From: Pseudomonas mandelii
GTDB lineage: Bacteria; Pseudomonadota; Gammaproteobacteria; Pseudomonadales; Pseudomonadaceae
Reading direction: 5' to 3'
Length of the DNA: 64,000 nt
NCBI RefSeq assembly: GCF_024138395.1
Contig: NZ_JAMYDU010000001.1
Coordinates: forward strand, 248,001-312,000
Under the pieces are notes generated by a model. The model saw only the letters and a program-made list of their open reading frames with translations. It had not been told where the DNA came from and ran no database searches. A program made the translations under genes and the position numbers. Shown here one piece after another: positions 37,510 to 44,900 of this stretch (position 1 is its first letter; every line of letters starts with the position of its first letter).

Positions 37510-37841
37510 AAGCAATTCGTCGGTTTGGGCAGGCCCGCCAGTTTCGCGGCGAGTTTGGCAGGGGTGCCTTTGAACAGTCGGTTCAGGTGCAGGCTGTTGC
37601 CTTTGTCGGGGCCGAGTTTCAATGCGGTGTACTTGATCAGCGGGCGGGTCGCCGGGGACAGCTGGAATTCGTCGTAGAAACTGCGCAGCAGTTCGAGGAT
37701 CTCCCAGTGTTCCGCGCTTAACTCGATGTCTTCGGCAGCGGCAAGGGCGGCGGCCACTTCGGCAGACCAGTCACTCAGTTCGACCAGAAAACCGTCCTTG
37801 TCCAGTTCAATGGCGCGGGCGCCGACCGTCAGGGATTTCAT
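37506..37841 (-). CDS. tusE: Sulfur relay protein TusE (DsrC family)
   Basis: TusE receives persulfide sulfur from TusBCD and hands it to MnmA for 2-thiouridine formation. The 111-residue product ends PTNCL, with the penultimate conserved cysteine (C110) that carries the persulfide. The ATG at 37841 giving MKSLTVGARAIELDKDGF is preferred. It overlaps tusB at its start and the YbiB-like gene at its end, each by 4 bp. Confidence 0.93.
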   Translation of the reverse strand: MKSLTVGARAIELDKDGFLVELSDWSAEVAAALAAAEDIELSAEHWEILELLRSFYDEFQLSPATRPLIKYTALKLGPDKGNSLHLNRLFKGTPAKLAAKLAGLPKPTNCL

Positions 37842-38131
37842 AGCCAACTGTTAACCTTGTCGTAGTGAATCGACAGCTCGACGAAGGCTGGGTAATCGAT
37901 AGCCCTGGCCCAATCCGGGACTTGCAGAGCCCGTGCTTGAGCATCTTCGGCCAGCACGAACAGTTTCAGGCCGCGAGCCTGCAACGTGCTGAATGGTGCA
38001 GTGCCTGGCTGCAAGGCATAAGCCGCATCGCCACTGAGCAGCAGCGCATCGTCGGCGCCGATCACGCGCAGACAACTGATCAGGCGGTCGTCGCCGAAAG
38101 GGGAATGAGACAACACATGCAAAGTCGACAT
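37838..38131 (-). CDS. tusB: Sulfur relay protein TusB (DsrH family)
   Basis: The 97-residue protein MSTLHVLSHSPFGDDRLISCLRV matches the DsrH/TusB subunit of the hexameric TusBCD complex. It overlaps tusC by 1 bp and tusE by 4 bp. In E. coli all three subunits are needed for sulfur transfer, with TusD carrying the active cysteine. Confidence 0.9.
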   Translation of the reverse strand: MSTLHVLSHSPFGDDRLISCLRVIGADDALLLSGDAAYALQPGTAPFSTLQARGLKLFVLAEDAQARALQVPDWARAIDYPAFVELSIHYDKVNSWL

Positions 38132-38493
38132 CAGAGGGTGATCACCTGGTCGTAACGGTCAATAAGGGCGGTGATTTCCTGGGCGGCCAACACCTGGGCT
38201 TCTTCAAGCGACAGACCTTTTGGGTCCAGACCACGGGCAGCGGCGCTTTCAGCGCATACAAACAGGTCTTCGACACCAAACATCGGCAAGGCTTGCAGGT
38301 TGGCGCTCAGGTCTTTCTGTTGCAACGCCTTGGCGTCCTGTTTCGCGGCGAGCTGGAACACGCCGTCATCGAGGAACAGCAGCCCGATCGGCAGATCGAA
38401 GGCGCCGCCGGCCAGCACGATGTCCAGCGCTTCCCGTGCATTCGGCCCGGACCACGGCGCCTGACGGCTGATAATCAGCAAGGATTTAGCCAT
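38131..38493 (-). CDS. tusC: Sulfur relay protein TusC (DsrF family)
   Basis: The 120-residue protein MAKSLLIISRQAPWSGPNAREALDIVLAGGAFDLPIG has the DsrE/DsrF-like fold of TusC. It lies directly between tusD (1-bp gap) and tusB (1-bp overlap), as in other gamma-proteobacteria, which supports the assignment. Confidence 0.92.
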   Translation of the reverse strand: MAKSLLIISRQAPWSGPNAREALDIVLAGGAFDLPIGLLFLDDGVFQLAAKQDAKALQQKDLSANLQALPMFGVEDLFVCAESAAARGLDPKGLSLEEAQVLAAQEITALIDRYDQVITL

Positions 38494-38494
38494 C

Positions 38495-38887
38495 TCACGC
38501 GCCTCCGAAACAGATCAAGCGGTCAGCGTCTTGCACCGCATCATGCAACTGGCCGAGGCCGGACAATTCCCACGGCGCACCCACGGCTACCGCTTCACGC
38601 TGATAGCGCTGGGCTTCTTCCTCGTTCAACACCCCACGGCGCAGGGCAGCGGCGATGCAGACCACGCCATCGAGTTGATGCTCGCTGACAAAGTTGCGCC
38701 ATTGCTTGGGCAAATCCTGCTCATCCTGAGGCGTGACCACGCTGCCGGACGCGTTGTAGACGCCATCCTGATAGAAAAACAGCCGGACAATCTCATGCCC
38801 GCCGGCCAGCGCGGCCTGGGCGAACAGCAAGGCACGGCGCGATGAGGGCGCGTGGGCAGCGGAAAACAGCGCAATGGCGAATTTCAT
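38495..38887 (-). CDS. tusD: Sulfur relay protein TusD (DsrE family)
   Basis: TusD carries the cysteine that accepts sulfur from TusA. In the 130-residue product (start MKFAIALFSAAHAPSSRRA) that residue is the Cys of GVVCIAAALRRGV. An upstream in-frame start adds ten residues that are not conserved. It is the first gene of the tusDCBE–ybiB-like operon, and MnmA at 15,143 is the expected final acceptor. Confidence 0.93.
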   Translation of the reverse strand: MKFAIALFSAAHAPSSRRALLFAQAALAGGHEIVRLFFYQDGVYNASGSVVTPQDEQDLPKQWRNFVSEHQLDGVVCIAAALRRGVLNEEEAQRYQREAVAVGAPWELSGLGQLHDAVQDADRLICFGGA

Positions 38888-38964
38888 GACGGGCTCGATC
38901 AGCAAAACTGCGGCCATGATAAAGCTTTATCGGCGGGGCGGCGAAGGGCGTTTACTCGTAGACC

Positions 38965-39061
38965 GCCATCGCGGGCAAGCCCGCTCCCACAGGTTATGTA
39001 GTGAGGCTGCAATCTTTGGCATCACACAAATCCTTGTGGGAGCGGGCTTGCCCGCGATGAG
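38965..39061. repeat. REP pair with spacer AGGCTGCAATCTTTGGCATCAC (copy 2)
   Basis: The structure is the same as at 35303–35396, including the spacer (only a few differences). It lies between tusD and the DUF1275 gene. Confidence 0.9.
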
Positions 39062-39083
39062 GCCCGAACAGTCAATGCAAGAT

Positions 39084-39788
39084 TCAGCGCGGCATATACC
39101 CCAACTGCCAACGCCGCGGTATCTTCAACGACAACAACCCCAGCACCCCCGCCAGCAGCCCGCTGACAAACAGGGCCTTGAGCCCAAGATGATGTTCCAG
39201 CAAAGCCCCAATCACCGCACCAGCAAACATCCCGGCCCACGGGATCAATTGCACCCGCCAGCCATTGCGCCGCTCGCCAAGCATCCACCGCCCCAGCCCA
39301 CGGCCAAACCGCGACAACGCGCCGGTGACGTAAGTCAGCCCGACCGGCAGGCCGTTCACTTCTTCCACGGCGGCATTGAGCATGCCCATGGCGATGATTG
39401 CCGCCAGCAGCGCTGGCAATTGCGTCTCATAGGGCCAGGCCGCAGCGCCGCAGAGCAGGGTGGCGATGCACAGCAGCAACGGCAACGCCCGTCGGCCACC
39501 GATCCGGCTGACGACAATGCCCAAGGCGTTGCCGGCGACGAATGTGGCCACGAGGATTACCAGGCGCAGGGTCAACCCGAGGTCGCCATCGCTGATAGCC
39601 ACGGCCAGACGGGTGGTGTTACCGCTCATGAAGGAAACGAAGTCGCCACTGGCCATGAAGCCGATGGCATCGGTCATGCCGGCGAGCACCGACAAACTGG
39701 CGACCAGCGACAAGCCGATGCGCCCGCGCCATTTATGGGTATGCAAATGGCCCGGCGTGGCCCGGGTACTTGAAGGCGAAGGCAGCAT
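39084..39788 (-). CDS. YoaK/DUF1275 family membrane protein
   Basis: The 234-residue product has about six hydrophobic helices and the family motif GMTDAIGFMASGDFVSFMSGNTTRLAVAI (residues 37–65), plus NGLPVGLTYVTGALSRFG. DUF1275 proteins are widespread inner-membrane proteins of unknown transport function. It stands alone after a REP element; the end of the DUF6388 gene is 25 bp upstream of it on the same strand, so the two may be cotranscribed. Confidence 0.85.
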   Translation of the reverse strand: MLPSPSSTRATPGHLHTHKWRGRIGLSLVASLSVLAGMTDAIGFMASGDFVSFMSGNTTRLAVAISDGDLGLTLRLVILVATFVAGNALGIVVSRIGGRRALPLLLCIATLLCGAAAWPYETQLPALLAAIIAMGMLNAAVEEVNGLPVGLTYVTGALSRFGRGLGRWMLGERRNGWRVQLIPWAGMFAGAVIGALLEHHLGLKALFVSGLLAGVLGLLSLKIPRRWQLGYMPR

Positions 39789-39813
39789 CGAAAGCTTCCT
39801 TGAGCAGCGATGA

Positions 39814-40143
39814 TTATTTGGTTAACCCATATAACTCGCAATACTCCAGCCAGTCCATGCCGGCCATCTCCGCGACTTCCTTATGCACCTCCAGGCGTTG
39901 GGCCTGGTAGTCCTCAGGCGTGGCGGCGGTCAGTTGCAGCGTCAACTCCCAGGCAAACAAACCCAGGCGCTCGGCCTCGGCTTCGAACGCTTCATGCAAG
40001 CGCTCGTCGCGGTACTGCGCCACCGTCACGCCCTTGGCCTGGGCCAACAGTGGATTCAGGTTATCCAGTTCGACGCGCAGTTCAGGATGCTCATCGAGAA
40101 ACTTCTTCAGCGCCTGCTCGTGTTGCTGTTCGGTTGCCGCCAT
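39814..40143 (-). CDS. DUF6388-like small protein
   Basis: The 109-residue, highly charged and probably helical protein MAATEQQHEQALKKFLDEHPEL...GMDWLEYCELYGLTK has no membrane segment or signal peptide. I recognise it as a conserved Pseudomonas family (DUF6388) without known function. Its GGAG ribosome site overlaps the stop of the small upstream gene, which ends 2 bp before its ATG, so the two are coupled. Confidence 0.75.
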   Translation of the reverse strand: MAATEQQHEQALKKFLDEHPELRVELDNLNPLLAQAKGVTVAQYRDERLHEAFEAEAERLGLFAWELTLQLTAATPEDYQAQRLEVHKEVAEMAGMDWLEYCELYGLTK

Positions 40144-40145
40144 GG

Positions 40146-40400
40146 TCACTCCTTGGAAGACTGCTTTTTGCTCGCCTTGGCGGCCGCGGCCAGACACTCC
40201 AGAGCAAATTGCTCGGGGTAGGTCATCTGGATCGGCGTGGTTTCGCCTTTGACGGTTCTTTCGCCATCGAGAATGTAACGAATCCGCTTGTCGGTGACGC
40301 CAATTCGCTTGGCGATCCAGGAAGGTGTCTGACCGATCTGGCTGATCAGCTTGTCGGCGTATTCAGCGGTCGGTTTGTAGTATTCGGCGTTGGGTGTCAT
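40146..40400 (-). CDS. Small helix-turn-helix-like protein
   Basis: The 84-residue product starts MTPNAEYYKPTAEYADKLISQ. Residues about 17–45 (LISQIGQTPSWIAKRIGVTDKRIRYIL) have the pattern of a Cro/XRE-type helix-turn-helix, and the C terminus is Lys/Ser-rich. It has no membrane segment. It is directly followed by the DUF6388 gene. The long open frame upstream of this ATG is not supported by codon usage. A DNA-binding role is inferred from pattern only. Confidence 0.65.
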   Translation of the reverse strand: MTPNAEYYKPTAEYADKLISQIGQTPSWIAKRIGVTDKRIRYILDGERTVKGETTPIQMTYPEQFALECLAAAAKASKKQSSKE

Positions 40401-40562
40401 GACCTTTCCAGAAAAATGCGCCCGGAATAATGGGCGATGCGGCGTTAATGGCGCGACAGGGTGCGCGAATCGTTGCGCGGTGTCGCGGTATAAATGAAGT
40501 AAAGCAGAACGATACGCTGCGCTGCGGTGATACAGTCCGCTTTTTCCTGATGAGCGAACGCA

Positions 40563-40913
40563 ATGCGAATTCTGATGATGGCGCTGGCCGCAACCTTGCT
40601 GGCGGGCTGTGCCGGATCGGCGATGAATGACGCCCGCACCAAAACCCCGTACAAAACCCTGACCTCGGACAAACCGGAAAAAGTCGTCGCCCAGTGCGTG
40701 CAATTTGCATGGCAGGACGAGGCGGTGTTCGGCGTGGATGCGGGCGCGTATTTGCAGCCGGGTGAGAAGGGTGGCTCCACGGTCTACACTCGTTCGGCCG
40801 AGTCCTTTGTGGACGTGACCACCGACGCCTCCGGTACAGCGTTGAGCTACTACGCGCAGCATGACGATTTTGTCGCCAAGCGCCGATTGGCGGCGTTGGC
40901 TACCTGTTTGTAA
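40563..40913 (+). CDS. Small putative lipoprotein
   Basis: The 116-residue product has a lipoprotein signal peptide with lipobox LAGC (cleavage before Cys16 in MRILMMALAATLLAGCAG). The mature part contains two cysteines that could form a disulfide (AQCVQFAW and ATCL) and a Ser/Thr-rich middle. I do not recognise a named family. It is divergent from the HTH/DUF6388 pair. Confidence 0.75.
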   Translation: MRILMMALAATLLAGCAGSAMNDARTKTPYKTLTSDKPEKVVAQCVQFAWQDEAVFGVDAGAYLQPGEKGGSTVYTRSAESFVDVTTDASGTALSYYAQHDDFVAKRRLAALATCL

Positions 40914-40945
40914 GCAGGCGCCTTGTGCACCGGGCAGATGCAGTT

Positions 40946-41040
40946 CCTGTGGGAGCGAGCTTGCTCGCGATGGCGGTTTGTCATTTGACATTGATATCGA
41001 CTGACCCGCCGCTATCGCGAGCAAGCTCGCTCCCACAAGG
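40946..41040. repeat. REP pair, GAGCGAGCTTGCTCGCGATGG variant
   Basis: Two inverted REP copies of the GCGAGCTTGCTCGCGA variant fill the convergent gap between the lipoprotein gene and the GNAT gene. Confidence 0.9.
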
Positions 41041-41053
41041 TTTTGCGTTTTAA

Positions 41054-41476
41054 TCAGCCCAAACGCTTCTGAAAAAAGAAGCGCTTATGGCCCGGCGGGT
41101 AATCGTCGATGTGCCCCAACTCGCTGTAGCCATGCTTCTTGTAAAACTCCGGCGCCTGGAAGTCGAAGGTGTCCAGCCAGATCCCGATACATTCCTTTTC
41201 CCGCGCCAGGTCTTCGGCCATTTGCATCAGCTTCGAACCCATCCCTTGTCCCCGGGCCTGATCCGGTACCGACAACAACTCAATGAAAAACCACCGGTAA
41301 AACACTCGGCCATAAAGCCCACCGAGAATCTCGTCGCTGTCATTGCGTACCAGCAAAGCAATTTGCTCCGACACCGTGGCCCCGGCCTTTGAGGCGTTGT
41401 AGGCGCGCAGCGGTGTGAGGATCGCCTCGCGCTCCTCCTGAGTGGCGTTTTTCGACAATTCGATTCGCAGGGTCAT
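41054..41476 (-). CDS. GNAT family N-acetyltransferase
   Basis: The 140-residue product starts MTLRIELSKNATQEEREAILTPL. It has the acetyl-CoA binding region VPDQARGQGMGSKLMQMAEDLAREK and the motif FQAPEFYKKHGYSELG. The substrate is unknown. A TTG three codons upstream is a less likely start. It stands alone, divergent from the hemerythrin gene. Confidence 0.87.
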   Translation of the reverse strand: MTLRIELSKNATQEEREAILTPLRAYNASKAGATVSEQIALLVRNDSDEILGGLYGRVFYRWFFIELLSVPDQARGQGMGSKLMQMAEDLAREKECIGIWLDTFDFQAPEFYKKHGYSELGHIDDYPPGHKRFFFQKRLG

Positions 41477-41623
41477 AGACAACACATCCTTATGGCAGTG
41501 AACACGGAGCCTATCCCGGTTGCGGTGATTGTTCTATCCCCCGCAGCCCAAGGAACCCCCGGGGCCCCTGGAATGTCTAGCCTAAACAGCGTCATTCCTG
41601 AACGCGGCCTATGAGGACACTCC

Positions 41624-42061
41624 GTGAATATTTTCGAAGCCTTGCGCGAAAGCCATGACCGCCAACGCACCTACGCCGATGCGCTGATCCAGACCAGCGG
41701 CGATACCCCCGAGCGGGTCGAGGCTTACAAGCAGCTCAAGTCCGAGCTTCAGGCCCACGAAACCGCTGAAGAGCGGCATTTCTACATCCCGCTGATGGAG
41801 TTCGATAATGGCGTCGACCTCAGCCGTCATGCCATTTCGGAACATCACGAGATGGACGAAATGATGGAGGAACTGGACGAGACTGAGATGTCCAGCCCGG
41901 CCTGGCTGGTGGTCGCGAAGAAGCTCGCCGAGAAGGTCAATCACCACCTGGAAGAGGAGGAGCAGAAGTTTTTCCAGATGGCCGGCAAGTTGCTCGACGA
42001 CAAACAGAAAGAGACGCTGGCGGGTCAGTATGAGAAGGAATACAAGGCTCAGCTGTCTTAG
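41624..42061 (+). CDS. Hemerythrin HHE domain protein
   Basis: The 145-residue product has the metal ligands of an HHE/hemerythrin fold: H11 (ESHDRQ), HETAEERHFY, SEHHEMDEMM and NHHLEEEEQKFF. Such proteins bind a di-iron site and are linked to O2, NO or iron handling; which one applies here cannot be told. It starts at GTG with a good ATGAGGACA ribosome site 5–9 nt upstream. Confidence 0.85.
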   Translation: MNIFEALRESHDRQRTYADALIQTSGDTPERVEAYKQLKSELQAHETAEERHFYIPLMEFDNGVDLSRHAISEHHEMDEMMEELDETEMSSPAWLVVAKKLAEKVNHHLEEEEQKFFQMAGKLLDDKQKETLAGQYEKEYKAQLS

Positions 42062-42120
42062 CGCCAGGCTTTCGTTTTCGCCTAAGATGTGCGCCTTCTG
42101 ACGAAAAAAGGGATGTTGTC

Positions 42121-42714
42121 ATGTTGAACACAGCCGAGCGGGTCAACCTCATCGAGTCTCAGGTGTTGTCCCACGACTGGTACCTGCTCAAGAAAATCAC
42201 CTTCGATTACCAGCGCAACAACGGCGACTGGCAGCGTCAGACTCGCGAAGTCTACGACCGCGGCAATGGCGCGGCGATTCTGCTGTTCAATCGCGAGAAG
42301 AAAACCGTCGTATTGACCCGCCAGTTCAGGCTGCCGGTGTTCGTCAACGGCCACGATGGTTTGCTGATTGAAGTGGCGGCGGGGCTGCTGGAAGGCGTTG
42401 CGCCTGAAGAGCGCATTCGTGCTGAGGCCGAAGAGGAAACCGGCTATCGCGTCCACCATGTGCAGAAGGTTTTCGAGGCCTACATGAGCCCCGGTTCGGT
42501 GACTGAAAAGCTGCATTTTTTCATGGCCGAGTACGACGCCTCTTCGAAAGTCAGCGATGGCGGCGGGCTGGAGGAAGAAACCGAAGAACTGGAAGTGCTG
42601 GAGTGGAAGTTCGATGACGCGCTGGCTGCGTTTTATCGCGGGGAGATCTGCGATGCCAAGACCATCATGCTGCTGCAGTATGCAGCGATGAAGGATGTCT
42701 TCGGAGCGGTTTGA
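42121..42714 (+). CDS. nudK: Nudix-type nucleoside diphosphatase (NudK-like)
   Basis: The 197-residue protein contains the Nudix region AAGLLEGVAPEERIRAEAEEETGYRV and the NudK-type features EVYDRGNGAAILLFN, TRQFRLPVFVNG and AYMSPGSVTEKLHFFMAEY. NudK hydrolyses GDP-mannose and similar sugar nucleotides. It lies 59 bp after the hemerythrin gene on the same strand but probably has its own promoter. Confidence 0.87.
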   Translation: MLNTAERVNLIESQVLSHDWYLLKKITFDYQRNNGDWQRQTREVYDRGNGAAILLFNREKKTVVLTRQFRLPVFVNGHDGLLIEVAAGLLEGVAPEERIRAEAEEETGYRVHHVQKVFEAYMSPGSVTEKLHFFMAEYDASSKVSDGGGLEEETEELEVLEWKFDDALAAFYRGEICDAKTIMLLQYAAMKDVFGAV

Positions 42715-42831
42715 GCCGGTTCGTCTGATTCGAGAGAGCGTTCAGGCACAATGGTCGAGCATTTCGGCACAGTATCCAGCCTTCGCGCTCTCTAGACTCG
42801 TACCTCACGCCAACACTCAGATGAGGTCACG

Positions 42832-43371
42832 ATGAACATCAGAATAATCCTATCCGCATTGTCCATGGGGGTCGTGCTCACGGGGCACGCTGCCGAGTTC
42901 TCGCTGACGAGCCAGGATATTGCCGAGAACCGCCCGCTGACCAGTCGCGAGGTGTTCCAGGGCTTCGGTTGCGAAGGGGGGAATACGTCTCCCGAACTTT
43001 CCTGGCGCAACGCCCCATCGGGCACCAAAAGTTACGCGATCACGGTCTACGATCCTGATGCGCCCACCGGTAGCGGCTGGTGGCATTGGACGGTGGTCAA
43101 CTTACCCGCTTCAACCAGCAGTTTGCCAAGAGGGGTCGGCTCGAACCTGCCTGCCGGTGCAGTACAAGGGCGAACCGATTATGGCCAACCGGGGTTTGGC
43201 GGAGCTTGTCCTCCTGTAGGGGATAAACCGCATCGATATCAATTCACCGTATGGGCGTTGAAAGTCGATAAGCTGCCACTCGACAATCAGGCCAGCGGAG
43301 CCTTGGTGGGCTATATGCTCAATGCCAACGCCTTGGCCAAAGCGACCATTACTTCAACTTACGGACGTTAA
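42832..43371 (+). CDS. YbhB/YbcL family PEBP (Raf-kinase-inhibitor-like) protein, exported
   Basis: The 179-residue product has a signal peptide (MNIRIILSALSMGVVLTGHAAEF) and the PEBP core with DPDAPTGSGWWHWTVVNLP and GGACPPVGDKPHRYQFTVWAL. E. coli YbcL is a periplasmic member; the biochemical role of bacterial PEBPs is mostly unknown. An AraC-type regulator gene begins 5 bp after its stop codon, so the two are probably cotranscribed. Confidence 0.88.
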   Translation: MNIRIILSALSMGVVLTGHAAEFSLTSQDIAENRPLTSREVFQGFGCEGGNTSPELSWRNAPSGTKSYAITVYDPDAPTGSGWWHWTVVNLPASTSSLPRGVGSNLPAGAVQGRTDYGQPGFGGACPPVGDKPHRYQFTVWALKVDKLPLDNQASGALVGYMLNANALAKATITSTYGR

Positions 43372-43376
43372 GAACG

Positions 43377-44195
43377 ATGCGCCCTTGTTTCGGCATACAG
43401 CACCGGGAAAATATTATCGATGCTTGTGTCATACGGGCGCGACAGCCCCATACATTGCAACGGGTGCCGATATTCGCTACCGCGTTGTGTCGAGTGCGGC
43501 AGGGGGAAAAGCTGCTGCAATGGGATGACCGGCAGATGCGTGCAGGGCCGCAACATCTGATTCTGATGCCGGCCGGGCGTGAACTGGGCATCTCGAACTT
43601 TCCCGGCCTTCACGGTCACTACATCGCCGATGTGGTGATCTTTCCTGGTTCGACACTGCGTAACTTCAGCAGCCGATATGGCCAGCAGATCATGAGTCAT
43701 CGCCGTGCCCTGAAGACAGATCTATGTGTTCCTCTGGACAGGCATACAACGCAGGCATGGGATCAGTTATTGGCCTCCATCAATGCGGATGCTCCAGATG
43801 CATTGCGCACCCACTATGGGGAAGCGGTTCTCCTGAGCCTGTGCCTTGGCGGCCAGGCCGGACCGCTGCTGATGGATCGCAACGATCCCCTGTGCGAACG
43901 GGTGCAGCAGTTGGTCATGGGCAGCCCGGAGAGGGACTGGACTGTTGCGGATGTCGCACAACACTTGAACCTTGGCGAATCGACTTTGCGTCGTCAACTG
44001 GCCAATGAAGGGGACAGTTTCAGGAATATTCTTGAAAGTGTTCGACTGGCTACGGCGCTGCAATGGTTACAAACCACGTCTCGTCCCATCGGTGAAATCG
44101 CCGGTGCCAGTGGTTACGCCTCGGCCTCACGTTTTGCAGTACGCTTTCGCTCGCACTATGGCTTGTCGCCACGGGAATTGCGGGCGGCGATTTAG
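43377..44195 (+). CDS. AraC family transcriptional regulator
   Basis: The 272-residue product has a cupin-like sensor part (residues 1–about 150) and a C-terminal double helix-turn-helix (about 172–268: DWTVADVAQHLNLGESTLRRQLANEG and PIGEIAGASGYASASRFAVRFRSHYGLSPRELR). The effector is unknown. Its position 5 bp after the PEBP gene suggests it regulates that unit or responds to the same signal. Confidence 0.9.
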   Translation: MRPCFGIQHRENIIDACVIRARQPHTLQRVPIFATALCRVRQGEKLLQWDDRQMRAGPQHLILMPAGRELGISNFPGLHGHYIADVVIFPGSTLRNFSSRYGQQIMSHRRALKTDLCVPLDRHTTQAWDQLLASINADAPDALRTHYGEAVLLSLCLGGQAGPLLMDRNDPLCERVQQLVMGSPERDWTVADVAQHLNLGESTLRRQLANEGDSFRNILESVRLATALQWLQTTSRPIGEIAGASGYASASRFAVRFRSHYGLSPRELRAAI

Positions 44196-44230
44196 ATAAT
44201 TCCTGTCCCCTGTCTTTTTGTAAGGGGCCG

Positions 44231-44749
44231 TTAGATAAACAAATCATCCATCCTGCCAGCCCCGTGGCACTCGTATCCTTCCAGTGTCAGTAGCCGTTCC
44301 TTAGCCTCAAGCCCACCGGCAAACCCCGTCAGTTTCCCCGACGCACCGATCACCCGATGACACGGCGCGATAATCGAAATCGGATTCTTGCCATTAGCCG
44401 CACCTACCGCCCGAACCGCGCTGGGATTGCCGATCTGCCGGGCGATCTCGCTGTAGCTGCGAGTCTCGCCAAATGGAATGGTCAGTAACGCCTGCCACAC
44501 CTTCTGCTGAAATTCCGTCCCGGCAAAATCCAGTTCCAGCTCGAAACTGTTACGCGTGCCAGCGAAGTATTCCTGCAACTGCTGCGCGGTGCGCACCAGG
44601 ATCGGGTTGTCCGCTGCTTCAGTCATCGGCCCCAGCCTTACCCGGCCCGGTTTGTCGTTTTCCCAGAGGATAGCCGCCAGTCGTGCGCCTTTCGCCACCA
44701 GTTTCAATTCGCCGACCGGAGACACCAGGGTGGTGAAGGTGTAAGTCAT
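44231..44749 (-). CDS. ogt: Methylated-DNA–protein-cysteine S-methyltransferase (Ogt type)
   Basis: Ogt removes methyl groups from O6-methylguanine and O4-methylthymine onto its own cysteine. The active site IIAPCHRVIG gives C130 in the 172-residue product starting MTYTFTTLVSPVGELKL. The helix-turn-helix FGETRSYSEIARQIGNPSAVRAVG is intact. Upstream frame extension (24 codons) is not conserved. A second methyltransferase of this type, the C-terminal domain of Ada, is encoded at 58,711. Confidence 0.93.
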   Translation of the reverse strand: MTYTFTTLVSPVGELKLVAKGARLAAILWENDKPGRVRLGPMTEAADNPILVRTAQQLQEYFAGTRNSFELELDFAGTEFQQKVWQALLTIPFGETRSYSEIARQIGNPSAVRAVGAANGKNPISIIAPCHRVIGASGKLTGFAGGLEAKERLLTLEGYECHGAGRMDDLFI

Positions 44750-44900
44750 GCCGGCGGACTCCAAAAAAGTGTTTAACAGGGAGCCCAGCATACTGCCTCG
44801 TCGGGGAGGCGCAATACGCAATCCCAGCCATACTTGCCTACTGCTCTTGAACCGTTCCCTCTGTTTTTAACAGAGCCTAAAAACAAAAAGAGACCGACTC

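Noticed and set aside
38888..39083. tRNA-Ser gene near tusD, as I recall for some pseudomonads
   Set aside because: The interval holds only a REP pair; no cloverleaf or TTCGA-type T-loop was found.
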